Positions 9,201-16,603 of a stretch of 64,000 nt of DNA are shown here, one piece after another. The position numbers and the translations under genes are program-made. The first letter of the stretch is position 1. Each line of letters starts with the position of its first letter. The DNA is from JAOAPY01 sp041492185 (GTDB taxonomy: Bacteria > Acidobacteriota > Blastocatellia > Pyrinomonadales > Pyrinomonadaceae). Under the pieces are notes generated by a model. That model ran no database searches. It was not told where the DNA came from and saw nothing but the letters and a program-made list of their open reading frames with translations. The stretch lies in contig JBGPWL010000009.1 in assembly GCA_041492185.1 (NCBI GenBank), positions 16,592 to 80,591 of the forward strand, given 5' to 3'.

Positions 9201-10207
9201 CCCACTCCCGGCCCACGCACTCCCGGCGTGTAAGGCGGAGGCGCGACCCCGGGCATAAGGAGCGCAAATTCGTCGAAGCTGCGCATCGCCGTTGTGCCGC
9301 CAACCGGCAAGGAGTTGATTTGTCGTTCGGAAAAATTGCTGGTGCGCGCGGCATCAGTCGTGTTCACGAGCGCGGCGGCGCTTTCCCCGTCCTGATATTG
9401 CGTGCCGGTTGAAGTCGGTTTTTGCGCAGGAGTGTTTGGCTGACGCGCCGTCACCGGTTGTCCTGCGGCGCTGGATGCTGGGCGGAAGTTCACCCGCTGA
9501 AACTCGGGTGCCTGGACGTCTGGCCGGTTCATTTGATTGCCGGAGGAATAACTCCGCGTTTCGCGCAGGCGACCAGGAAACAAGATCTCCAGGAATTGAG
9601 TCGCTGCCGATTCCTCGCTGAGTGAAACGGTGGAGGTTCCCGAGAACTCACCGCGCGCGCCCGTCCACGAAGCGGCGATAACGTAAACGCCCGGCTCAAG
9701 ATCGGCGATGCTGTATTCACCTTTCTGGTTTGTAAATGCCTGGCCAACCACATTTCCGTCCTCAGCGACAACGACGACTTTGGCGTTAGGCATGATGCGA
9801 GCTGAGGAATCAACAACCCTTCCGTTCAACTTGGCCGTCGCGAGAGTGAACAGCGGCAGCCTTATGACATTTCTTTGATTGAACTGGACGGGAAAGCTTT
9901 TGATCGTCTGCTCTCGAAATTTCTCTCTCGAAGCGGTGATCTTATAGGTGCCCGGCGGCAGGTTGAAGAGCGCGTAGTTTCCGTTGTCGTCAGTTCTGGT
10001 CGCGCGGAGGTTACCGTTCTCTTCGTTTTCAACGGTGACCTTAGTTTCCGGCAAACCTTTGCCCTGCTTATCGCGGACCGCGCCGAGCAGTGTCCCCGAG
10101 GTTGTCTGCGCCATGAGGCGCAGGCTGGGAACGAGGCTTGAAAGGATGAGAATCAAGCCGATGACTGCAACCCTTTGCCCAACTGATGCCAATAGACGCC
10201 TGAGCAT
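6263..10207 (-). CDS. Oar-like TonB-dependent receptor with carboxypeptidase-regulatory domains
   Basis: Very large outer-membrane protein, about 1314 aa. From ATG 10207 (with AAGGGG upstream) it has a signal peptide ending SLRLMAQ, then two carboxypeptidase-regulatory-like beta-sandwich domains (about residues 35-115 and 120-210), a low-complexity linker, a plug domain (about 300-420) and a long beta-barrel ending in Phe (VLVVKSSF). This architecture is the Oar-like family abundant in Acidobacteriota and Myxococcota. The substrate cannot be read from the sequence; uptake of large glycans, peptides or secretion-linked roles have been proposed for relatives. An upstream in-frame start at 10294 lacks a good ribosome site. 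Convergent with mlaD, 39 bp away. Confidence 0.93.
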   Translation of the reverse strand: MLRRLLASVGQRVAVIGLILILSSLVPSLRLMAQTTSGTLLGAVRDKQGKGLPETKVTVENEENGNLRATRTDDNGNYALFNLPPGTYKITASREKFREQTIKSFPVQFNQRNVIRLPLFTLATAKLNGRVVDSSARIMPNAKVVVVAEDGNVVGQAFTNQKGEYSIADLEPGVYVIAASWTGARGEFSGTSTVSLSEESAATQFLEILFPGRLRETRSYSSGNQMNRPDVQAPEFQRVNFRPASSAAGQPVTARQPNTPAQKPTSTGTQYQDGESAAALVNTTDAARTSNFSERQINSLPVGGTTAMRSFDEFALLMPGVAPPPYTPGVRGPGVGFGIGTAGEFSVNGMRARSNNFSVDGSDNNDPDVGVRRQGFVALVPQPIESVKEVSISTLLWDTELGRNFGSQVNAVTKYGGKKYHGQLYAFFTDSRLNARNFFDTGGKPPLTRTNLGVNLGGPIIRNRTQFFFSYEHDQTRASTTEHFSTPTIAERKFQGGVPFWTFFHGISPPVEFVDALPLGLRVLSLYPLPNNPAGPYGLNTFTQRIPADSGGNIASLKLTHQVTSSSSLTGRYNFADDSRVLPSVNEAIRSTLNSRTRSHNFSLIFDKALGQTISNQARFSFGRTRLNLFEYLNNPFIFSAKSSAVDFLLSPAGHQVNHGTADTGPLGELLIEPFSPVGVNAFTFPQRRASNTFQYADSVSWLTGKHSIKFGVNIRRYQLNSVMDRLYRPEAIFGYGLLNDTTVIPGVQVAALGIPSSVLQTITLGAPDSTIGLRFSEFHGFLNDNWRIGRRLVLDYGLRYEYNTVPREVNRRIERALALENLPPSGLSIFNIFRTSDQFDATLGAYRRILDGRRRIYDPDYLKFAPRVGFAWSVDDKGRTVIRGGFGTYYDTILGAVISQSRNVFPNEIQFSFDPGAASPNPFAFNNPARFVAFDQISHFALLLAQTPCNQFGTCNQFGLLPQDFAPVIGHLFNSGNGLAFTLPEKKLRAPYAQQWHLTAEREISRGYLLSIAYVGTKGTKLTRLTTPNLGKEIIPSISLNAQPLDPTIVNVNAALKPQRPNFLLGPYQIFENKANSSYHALQVEARKRYSHNYQFTAAYTWSHAIDDVSDLFPIAGAPVIAQDSFNFRAERGDANFDVRHRFVASLLWDLPFYRNSSGAGRLLRNWQVASILQANTGQPFTLNLPVDANFDGNLTDRPSTTNGLIFLTGHGPQRIVLAPGRQLTDFFTFRQNGAVGRNTARGDNLIDLDLSVSRTLRFGETKNLLFRAEFFNLFNRANFGLPIRVIGAPGFGSAVDTVVPARTIVLVVKSSF

Positions 10208-10750
10208 GAGTAAGCCCCTTTCTCCACTTGCCTTCTGGGCTTTGGCTTTTTTTAAGCCTGGGATTAGTTTCTCTTTTCTGACAAAGAGCCGCACGATGCT
10301 TGGCCGAACTCGGGTGGAGCGAGCGATATTCTCAACTTCGGCTGGTTAAGGCTGGGATCTCATTCTTTGCTGGACTTTATGCGCAAAGGCTGAGGAACGC
10401 AGTCTCAAAGAAGCCAGTTCAACCCCAAAAGACAGTCCGCTGTCTCGAAGTTGAATCGCCGGCATTTCAAGAGTTCAGGAGCGGGCCCAGCATACCGCAG
10501 GCGAGGTTTCGATGCAATGAATTCACGACGTGCCCGGGTGGTCGCGCTCGGAGTTGAGGCCCAGCCTTATTGAGCCGGTGTCAAAACTCAACCGTGACGA
10601 GTTCAAGTCGTCAACTTTAACGCAAAGTACGCTAAGGGAATTCGCAAAGTACCGCAAAGGGGTTTTCCTCTGCGACCCTTGCGCAAACCTCTGCGACCTT
10701 TGCGGTGAAGTTAGATATTCGTTGTCGCTCACTTTAGTTTTGACACAGCC
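10208..10750. other. Gene-free region upstream of the Oar-like receptor
   Basis: The part next to 10208 must hold the receptor promoter and leader; no clear consensus hexamers were seen. The part at 10562-10756 is a repeat element described separately. No convincing open reading frame exists here. Confidence 0.5.
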
Positions 10751-10756
10751 TTATTG
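10562..10756. mobile_element. MITE-like element between 11-bp direct repeats
   Basis: CAGCCTTATTG occurs at 10562-10572 and again at 10746-10756. Just inside lie inverted termini GTGTCAAAACT (10578-10588) and AGTTTTGACAC (10736-10746). A second inner pair of arms (10613-10627 and 10698-10712) encloses degenerate CGCAAAG-type words. There is no coding capacity. Direct repeats outside inverted ends are what a non-autonomous transposon would leave. One direct repeat covers the stop codon of the TIR gene, so the insertion would have occurred exactly at that gene's end. Confidence 0.55.
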
Positions 10757-12049
10757 CGGCGGTTTTATGCCCGGAGGCCGCACATACAGATCATCAACTG
10801 AAAACTTCTCAATACCAAATGCGCGAAAGCCGATACTGCCAGTTGGAAATTTATTCTCGGCGTCCGTATCGTCACCCAGGTTGATCAAGACGCCCGTCTC
10901 CGCCGGGGTGATTGTGTGAATGATATGGTTCTTTTCCGCTTTGATAGTGATTTCGTATTGACCGCCAGCCTTAAGATTCGCGATTACCGGGACGGAGTTC
11001 CTGAAGTCTGTCGGGCCGACCTTATTGTCGTGCACAACGTAAGTGAGAAAGCGGTTCGCATATTGTCCTTCCGGACCTGACAGGTAAAAGAGGTAGTAAT
11101 TGCCCGGATCTTGCTGCACGCGTAAGGCCCACGCCGCACCGGCGGCATTCTCCAACTGGAGATGAAACCCCATCTCGAAGTCACCGTAGTTGACCTTGCG
11201 AACAAAGCCGAGCGCCGACTGGTTTTCAATTAGCAAGCGACCCTTCTTAGTGATGGTCCAACCCGAAGGCGGCGCCTGCCAGCGACTCAGATTAAGAAAC
11301 TCCTCGCCGAACTCAGTTGATGTGAGAACCGGTGGAGCTGGCGGCGGCTCGTGTCTGAGTTTGCTGAAGGTTATCGCCCCGCCGATAAGCACAACGAGAA
11401 CGACTGGAATTAATGTTAAGTAAAGCTTCTTCTTAGAACTTAATCTCGCCGTCTTTGACTTGCGCCGGGTACCTTCCGAATCAGCCACGTAGTCAGAGCG
11501 ACTGCTCGGGGCCGACTCAGTTCGAGGTGAGGTCAATGCAAGTTGTCCAGTGACCCTGGCAACAATGGTCCTGTTCGCCGCCTCAAGCTCGCCGGGTACG
11601 ACCAGCGCCCACTTTAACGTTTCGCATATTCTTACCAACTCATTATTTAACTTTGCAGACTTAAGCGTGTCGAGAGGTTTTGCGGGATCGTTGACTGCCT
11701 GATAATGCCTGATTTCGGTCTCGGTAAATGCGCTGGCGCTTACCGCCACCCAGAGAATAGTAAGGCCTTCTTTACCAGCGGCCTCGAGCAAGGCGGGCAA
11801 CTCGTGACTTACCACGAAGTCGGAGGCGAGAAAATTCGGACTGACCAGTAGCAGGGCGACCCTGGCCGACGCCAGGGCTGTCTCTATTTCTTCGCGCCAT
11901 TTCGCGCCCGCTCCGATTTTGGTGTCGTCCCAAACCTGAATCTTATTCGCCCGCTCGAAAGGCTTGAGGTGCATCCGGAGCTTCTGTAACCACTTCTGAT
12001 CTTTGTGGCTATAACTTATGAAGACTTGATCGCGAACAACTGTGCTCAT
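10751..12049 (-). CDS. TIR domain protein with membrane helix and C-terminal lectin-like domain
   Basis: About 432 aa from ATG 12049. Residues 7-145 form a TIR-type domain: FISYSHKD as first strand, then VWDDTKIGAGAKWREEI and LLLVSPNFLASDFVVSHEL. Glu83 in SHEL sits where NAD-cleaving TIR domains carry their catalytic glutamate. A basic linker leads to a single membrane helix (about 209-229), then a Pro-rich stretch. The last 180 residues resemble a concanavalin-like or DUF1080-type beta-sandwich (WTITKKGRLLIEN, YYLFYLSG, GSIGFRAFG). The TIR domain should be cytoplasmic and the sandwich outside. It could be a signalling or defence effector. No obvious partner gene adjoins it. A TTG at 12103 would add 18 residues but has poorer spacing. 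Confidence 0.8.
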   Translation of the reverse strand: MSTVVRDQVFISYSHKDQKWLQKLRMHLKPFERANKIQVWDDTKIGAGAKWREEIETALASARVALLLVSPNFLASDFVVSHELPALLEAAGKEGLTILWVAVSASAFTETEIRHYQAVNDPAKPLDTLKSAKLNNELVRICETLKWALVVPGELEAANRTIVARVTGQLALTSPRTESAPSSRSDYVADSEGTRRKSKTARLSSKKKLYLTLIPVVLVVLIGGAITFSKLRHEPPPAPPVLTSTEFGEEFLNLSRWQAPPSGWTITKKGRLLIENQSALGFVRKVNYGDFEMGFHLQLENAAGAAWALRVQQDPGNYYLFYLSGPEGQYANRFLTYVVHDNKVGPTDFRNSVPVIANLKAGGQYEITIKAEKNHIIHTITPAETGVLINLGDDTDAENKFPTGSIGFRAFGIEKFSVDDLYVRPPGIKPPQ

Positions 12050-12219
12050 GACGATAAGTTGATCTACATAGATCGATGCGAGTGCGAGAAGATCTGCTGC
12101 CAACTCCGTGACCGTGACATCTTAGACGAGTTCTGTTGCGTACGCTAGAAGAGGTTGAATCAAGGCAGGACTCGGTGCGCTTTTTGACCTCAGCCTTCGG
12201 GCAATTTCCGCAACAGCGG

Positions 12220-13353
12220 TTAGCTTGATTTCTGCACGAGCACCTGAAAACTTGTCGCCATGCCGCCGGGAAGAATCATCTCGCGCGCGCTGGTGCGAAG
12301 CTGTAATTTTTCGGCCTCGTCTCGAGTCTCACCAACCATCAATTCCAATTCTTCGAGCAAGCCTGAGCTTAGTAGGAATCGATCCTGTCGTTCGAACTCG
12401 ACGACTTCGAGACCGCACTGCTCGCTCACTCGCTTGACGAAGGTCCAGTCAATCGTCGTGGTAATGTCTTGCTCGCCAGGCCGTGCTAAAACGTCAGCGA
12501 CAAACTGATGGCGATGAAAAGCCCGCAACGTTCCTTCCCGGCGCTCAGGCGCACCATACAGGTCCGGCGCTTCTGCTCCGTAATCGATCGTGATGAGATA
12601 ACCGTTGCGAAGCTTTGCGTCAACCCGCTCGAGCCATTCTCCGATTCCAAAATTGATCTCGGCGATCTGACCTTCGGCAAGACGCACGTCTTCCGTTTCA
12701 AGATACGCAGCAAGTCGTGGCGTGGAAGGGGTACCAACATTCCACTCGAAAGTTCCAGCTTCATTCAATCCAACATAAAACTCGCAGAGCCGCCCATCCC
12801 GCACAGTGACGCGATTAACAGGAAAAGCGTCCAAGAGCTCGTTCGAAAAAACGATCCCCGGATCGATCAACTCCAGTTCATCCAACTCGGCGAATGCGAC
12901 GCGGTCACCAAATCTCGCGAGTCTCTCTCGCGCTTTGGCGCGGGAATCCGCGCCGGCTTCGACGATGACATAGCGCGTCGTGGCAAAAACTTTCGGAAAC
13001 CGACGCTGCAATGTTTCAAGAACACCTTCAGCAAAGTAGCCCGCGCCGGCTCCCGCTTCAACAACGGTCCAATGCGAGGGCGAGCCTAACTCAACGTGAA
13101 GCTTCGCGAAGTAGCGAGCGAACGTGGCAGCAAAGAGCGGGCTGCGTTCCGAGCTCGTGCGATAGTCGCCTTCCCTGCCCCAGCGCTCGCGATCGTTGCG
13201 GCAGTAATAGCCCTCGCGCTCGTCGTAAAGCGCAGCGTCCATCCAATCGCGAAAAGTAATCGGACCTTCGCGTCTGGTTCGTGCGCGCAGCGCTTCAGCG
13301 AGCGGCGTTTGATTGAGGACAGCTTGATCGACTGCGCTCATGGTTGTTCGCAT
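12220..13353 (-). CDS. MidA/NDUFAF7-family SAM-dependent methyltransferase
   Basis: 377 aa with the hallmarks of the MidA family: an N-terminal segment GPITFRDWMDAALYDEREGYY, then GDYRTSSERSPLFA, the SAM-binding loop VVEAGAGAGYFAEGVL, and IVFSNELLDAFPVNRV. The mitochondrial member dimethylates an arginine of a complex I subunit; bacterial substrates are unproven. ATG 13341 is an alternative start four codons in. No methylation target gene is adjacent. Confidence 0.9.
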   Translation of the reverse strand: MRTTMSAVDQAVLNQTPLAEALRARTRREGPITFRDWMDAALYDEREGYYCRNDRERWGREGDYRTSSERSPLFAATFARYFAKLHVELGSPSHWTVVEAGAGAGYFAEGVLETLQRRFPKVFATTRYVIVEAGADSRAKARERLARFGDRVAFAELDELELIDPGIVFSNELLDAFPVNRVTVRDGRLCEFYVGLNEAGTFEWNVGTPSTPRLAAYLETEDVRLAEGQIAEINFGIGEWLERVDAKLRNGYLITIDYGAEAPDLYGAPERREGTLRAFHRHQFVADVLARPGEQDITTTIDWTFVKRVSEQCGLEVVEFERQDRFLLSSGLLEELELMVGETRDEAEKLQLRTSAREMILPGGMATSFQVLVQKSS

Positions 13354-13414
13354 TCCAAATGAAATGATCTTACTTCGGAGGGCTGCAAGTGTACGGCGTT
13401 GGATCCGTCAAGCC

Positions 13415-13978
13415 CTAATTGTTCGAGCGTCGGTCGTCCTGATCATCGAGCAATCGCGTCGTGCTCTCGGTCACACTCGGCGGCTGGAGAATCTCGGCGG
13501 TATTTGGTCGCGGCCTCCACCCGGACGCCGGATTTGCGGACGACGGCGGCAATGCCGAACCGCGCATCGGTGGGCCCATCTGCGCCGGTGTCCTCGGCGG
13601 TAGATAGGAAGTAGAAATGAATGACCGCTGTGCTCCTTCTTCGAAGAGACCGGCGTAAAGCATTCTCAGCGCGCCGCCAAGGAAGAGGAGTATTGCGGAC
13701 AGCGCGGTCAGGAATCCAAAGATGTTAACGTCAGTCCATCCGTAGAGAACGCCCAATGCGGGTACAACCAGCGCGCCCGATAGAAATACCAACCCGCCCT
13801 GCTTCACTCCCTTGCGCCGCGGCGAGATCTCATTTGTTCCTGACGGTTCGGCGCGCAGAATTGGGAGCAATCCGCCGTTGGCGACCAACTGCATGACGCC
13901 ATCAAGCGGGAAGCCGCAGCGCGAGCAGAACCTTACAATATCCGCTGCTTGTTGTTGGCCACACTGAGGGCAATGCAT
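13415..13978 (-). CDS. Zinc-ribbon membrane protein of unknown function
   Basis: 187 aa. It opens with a zinc ribbon, MHCPQCGQQ plus FCSRCGFPL, four cysteines in two CxxC knuckles. About 50 residues later come two adjacent hydrophobic segments (GGLVFLSGALVVPALGVLYG and ILLFLGGALRMLYAG), then a Pro/Ser-rich tail. ATG 13978 has a GAGGGG-type ribosome site. Small zinc-ribbon membrane proteins are common in this phylum and no precise function is known. Confidence 0.75.
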   Translation of the reverse strand: MHCPQCGQQQAADIVRFCSRCGFPLDGVMQLVANGGLLPILRAEPSGTNEISPRRKGVKQGGLVFLSGALVVPALGVLYGWTDVNIFGFLTALSAILLFLGGALRMLYAGLFEEGAQRSFISTSYLPPRTPAQMGPPMRGSALPPSSANPASGWRPRPNTAEILQPPSVTESTTRLLDDQDDRRSNN

Positions 13979-14087
13979 TAGGGAGACCCCTCACATCATC
14001 CGAAAAACTTCGCGCAATGAAGCGGGCGAGTTAAACTGCGAATACGACTAACCGCAGAAAAACGTTCAAGGTGAAAATGCCGAAGGC

Positions 14088-14588
14088 TCAAACATCCGTC
14101 ACGAATCTCTGAGTCGCAACGGCGCGCCCCTGAAAGTCGCCGGCCCGTATAAGCGTTTCCAAAAGCAGGCTTATCAACGATCGCGTATCGCCGGAAGGAA
14201 CTGAAACCTCCTTCAAGAGATCGCTGTCTCGCGAAAACCGATTGAAAGCCAGCTTGCGAGTCGTTTCGACTTCCTCAAGATACTCGATCACGCGTTCCCG
14301 CGTCGATAAGTTTTCCGGCAACGTCCACTCAAACGGATCGTCCCAGAGATTTGAAGTTATTCCCCCAAAGGTCTGTTCAACTGCCGCTGCGCTGCGCAAG
14401 AGGTTTTCGCCCACCGAGTGAACGGGCGACTCGCGGGCCATCCCTCTTACCGCCCGATAGAAGATCTCAATCGACGTTGTCTTAACTAACTGACAAGAAC
14501 GAGCATGAAGGCGCGCAAACTCTTCATCAAGCGCGTTGATGATTTTTCGACTACTTCCCGTTTGCGCGCTTTCGCTTTGCTCATCCAC
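14088..14588 (-). CDS. Hypothetical helical protein, possibly DinB-like
   Basis: 166 aa starting at GTG 14588; an in-frame stop lies two codons upstream, so no longer start is possible. The sequence is mostly helical, with phrases HSVGENLLRSAAAVEQTFGG and LWDDPFEWTLPENLSTRERVIEYL that recall four-helix DinB-like proteins. The metal-binding histidine triad is not clear. No membrane segment or signal peptide. The fold assignment is weak. Confidence 0.6.
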   Translation of the reverse strand: MDEQSESAQTGSSRKIINALDEEFARLHARSCQLVKTTSIEIFYRAVRGMARESPVHSVGENLLRSAAAVEQTFGGITSNLWDDPFEWTLPENLSTRERVIEYLEEVETTRKLAFNRFSRDSDLLKEVSVPSGDTRSLISLLLETLIRAGDFQGRAVATQRFVTDV

Positions 14589-14633
14589 GAGTGTTCAACT
14601 GGTCAAGAGGAGAAGCGCGAGAGAAAGTGCCGG

Positions 14634-14987
14634 CTACCTTACCTGCGCCTTTCTTCCTGTCTCTTCCAAAACCGTACCAAAGCTTCTGCCGCCGAAGCTA
14701 AGCCCATTGATAACGTGTCCCTTGACTCCAACCCTGGCGCCTTTGGACGGCACCCCGCGCCTGGTCGCGACCCAGATTCGTCCTGTGCCGTCGTCAAGTT
14801 CATACGCGCCCTGGCCCATCACGCCGTAGCTATCCGTCACGCGCCCAACAATGCCGACCTCTTTGTTACGGTAGCGTCCCGGGTCGGCGTTGATTTGCGA
14901 GATGGTAGTCTGGCTCGGGCAGGCTGTTAAGAAAAGCGTGGTTGAAATAAGCAGCGAAGCAAGGCCCAATCTTTTCAGTAAATGCAT
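14634..14987 (-). CDS. Small lipoprotein with OB-fold-like domain
   Basis: 117 aa. The lipoprotein signal is clear, with hydrophobic SLLISTTLFL followed by lipobox LTAC. The mature part looks like a small OB-fold: NKEVGIVGRVTDSYG, AYELDDGTGRIWVATRRG, VGVKGHVING. A very good ribosome site (AAAGGAG) precedes ATG 14987. Such lipoproteins sit in the periplasm on a membrane; ligand unknown. Confidence 0.8.
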   Translation of the reverse strand: MHLLKRLGLASLLISTTLFLTACPSQTTISQINADPGRYRNKEVGIVGRVTDSYGVMGQGAYELDDGTGRIWVATRRGVPSKGARVGVKGHVINGLSFGGRSFGTVLEETGRKAQVR

Positions 14988-15156
14988 AGCGTCTCCTTTT
15001 GCAGTTTAGATTCTCTCAGCGGGAGAGCGCCGCACCCGCGCCTTGCAATCAAGCACGAAGAGAAAGAGCTTGCGGCAATCAAGAGATGCATTGATTATCA
15101 AAACAGTTTTCCGCATTAACCGAATAAGACTGCAATTAGTCTCAAATCTCAACTGG

Positions 15157-15185
15157 TTCAAAGGTTATCGAAGCGATGCTATACT
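15157..15185 (+). promoter_or_regulatory. Probable sigma-70 promoter of the DUF433/PIN module
   Basis: TTCAAA (15157-15162), a 17-bp spacer and TATACT (15180-15185). The -10 is near consensus and the -35 matches four of six positions. It lies about 70 bp before the ATG at 15261. Confidence 0.5.
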
Positions 15186-15260
15186 GCGCGCGTATGAAAA
15201 TCCAGTTCACTGGTTGGGTTTTCGAGGGGATAATGATAAAGCTTGGGAAAGGGGTCGCGC

Positions 15261-15596
15261 ATGAGTCTGGTAATTGAAGCTCCGCCTGTGCCACTGAGAA
15301 CTGATGAGCATGGTGTCCTGCGCGTTGGGAAGACCCGCGTGCCGCTGGATACTGTCGTTTACGCTTTTAATCAGGGCGCGTCGCCGGAAGAGATTGTAAT
15401 GAGTTATCCCGCGCTCGATTTGAGTGATGTTTACGCCGTCGTTAACTATTACTTATACAACCGCGCCGAAGTCGATGCTTACCTGCTGCAGCGTGAAGCC
15501 GAAGGTGATCGAGTTCGAGAAGAGAACGATAAGCGTTCTCCCCAGGAAGGTATACGCGAGCGACTTCTTGCCAGACGTCAAGAGAACAAGGTGTGA
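15261..15596 (+). CDS. DUF433-domain protein, probable antitoxin
   Basis: 111 aa from ATG 15261, which has an AAAGGGG ribosome site; an earlier in-frame start at 15243 is weaker. DUF433 features are clear: GVLRVGKTRVPLDTVVYAFNQGASPEEIVMSYPAL followed by LSDVYAVVNYYL, a short winged or helix-turn-helix-like fold. The C-terminal 30 residues are strongly charged and may wrap the toxin. Stop and next ATG are three bases apart. DUF433 proteins are usually paired with PIN or DUF5615 nucleases, which fits here. Confidence 0.88.
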   Translation: MSLVIEAPPVPLRTDEHGVLRVGKTRVPLDTVVYAFNQGASPEEIVMSYPALDLSDVYAVVNYYLYNRAEVDAYLLQREAEGDRVREENDKRSPQEGIRERLLARRQENKV

Positions 15597-15599
15597 GCG

Positions 15600-16085
15600 A
15601 TGAAGGTCCAGCGAGTCTATGTCGATACTTCCGTAATTGGCGGGTGCTTTGACGAGGAGTTTGCGCCATGGTCGAAGGGGCTGATGAATGACTTCTTGAA
15701 CGGCGTCTTCAAGCCGGTTCTCTCAGAGATTGTCGCCGCCGAAATTGCTCCGGCTCCGGAAGCGGTCAGAATGCAATACGCTGAACTGCTTGCTCTGGAT
15801 CCGCAGTTTGTGGAGTTGACCGATGAAGTACAAAAGTTGGCAGCATCGTATGAGGAGAGAAGGATTCTCCCAACCAAGTTTTCCAACGACGCTCTGCATA
15901 TCGCGCTGGCAACTATAGCCGAAGTCGATATGCTGGTAAGCTGGAATTTCAAGCACATCGTGCGGTTTGACAAGATCCGCTTGTTCAATGCAGTGAACCG
16001 CTCTTACGGTTACAAAACACTTGAGATCTACTCGCCGCGGGAGGTGACTACCTATGGAGAAAGAGACGAAACTGAAAACGGTTGA
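15600..16085 (+). CDS. PIN-domain protein, probable RNase toxin
   Basis: 161 aa. The PIN fold is recognisable by YVDTSVIGG (Asp9), an acidic helix around residues 43-48 (SEIVAAEIA), SNDALHIALAT (Asp97) and LVSWNFKHI near residue 116. These supply the metal-binding acidic residues of VapC-type ribonucleases. Ribosome site AAGGTG. It overlaps the DUF433 gene's control and the next small gene by 32 bp, so all three are likely made together. Target RNA unknown. Confidence 0.88.
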   Translation: MKVQRVYVDTSVIGGCFDEEFAPWSKGLMNDFLNGVFKPVLSEIVAAEIAPAPEAVRMQYAELLALDPQFVELTDEVQKLAASYEERRILPTKFSNDALHIALATIAEVDMLVSWNFKHIVRFDKIRLFNAVNRSYGYKTLEIYSPREVTTYGERDETENG

Positions 16086-16242
16086 GATGACTCGGCGCAT
16101 CCGTGACAAGCACCATGAGCAGATGAAAGACAAGACCTGGGCAGAGCGGGTGGAATTCTATAAAGAACAAGCGCGCGCTTTGCACGAAGTTCTGGGAAGA
16201 ACAGCGCGACATAAACACGGGCAGGATGAAGAAGCCGCCTAG
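16054..16242 (+). CDS. 62-aa protein overlapping the PIN gene, possible second antitoxin
   Basis: Starts inside the PIN gene in another frame, with a textbook GGAGGTGA ribosome site eight bases before ATG 16054. That, plus charged helical content (KTVEMTRRIRDKHHEQMKDK, then WAERVEFYKEQARAL), supports a real gene. I recall similar small proteins (a TxEMxRxIRD start, then a short amphipathic helix) following PIN genes of this kind. This has not been checked. It may neutralise or modify the toxin. Confidence 0.75.
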   Translation: MEKETKLKTVEMTRRIRDKHHEQMKDKTWAERVEFYKEQARALHEVLGRTARHKHGQDEEAA

Positions 16243-16255
16243 TTGAGTTGATCGA

Positions 16256-16567
16256 ATGGACTGGCAGACTCTTGCTGAAAAGTTGAATCGTAAAGTCCCA
16301 CCCGGCTCGGTAACTACTTATGCCGAGGTCTCCAAGTGGGCTTATGGTATACCGAACCGAAATCAACCCGTCCGTTCGTTGCTCACGGGCGCGGCGCACC
16401 ATGGGCATGTCACTCTCACCAATCGCGTCGTGCGCGTGTCGGGCGAGTTGGCGGAGATCCCTGAAGGTCAAGAGCAGCAGCGCGCTCAGCTTGTTTCGGA
16501 AGGAGTGCCTTTCGCGGCCGATGGCCGGGTTGACTTCACTCGAATCACCGCCGTGGTGCTCGCGTGA
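16256..16567 (+). CDS. MGMT-like DNA-binding protein lacking the alkyl-acceptor cysteine
   Basis: 103 aa, matching only the DNA-binding domain of O6-alkylguanine alkyltransferases: VPPGSVTTYAEVSKWAYG, the arginine-finger region RNQPVRSLL and the tail EGVPFAADGRVDF. Where active enzymes read PCHRV, this protein has LTNRVV, so the acceptor Cys is gone. That resembles alkyltransferase-like (ATL) proteins, which flag lesions for excision repair. It follows the 62-aa gene by 13 bp, and may share its transcript. Confidence 0.85.
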   Translation: MDWQTLAEKLNRKVPPGSVTTYAEVSKWAYGIPNRNQPVRSLLTGAAHHGHVTLTNRVVRVSGELAEIPEGQEQQRAQLVSEGVPFAADGRVDFTRITAVVLA

Positions 16568-16603
16568 TCGGCGAGAGTGCAATTTCGACCCACCATTTCG
16601 ATC

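Noticed and set aside
12508..13089. 193-codon plus-strand frame over the MidA gene
   Set aside because: Opposite strand of a clear methyltransferase; translated sequence resembles no family and lacks a start signal.
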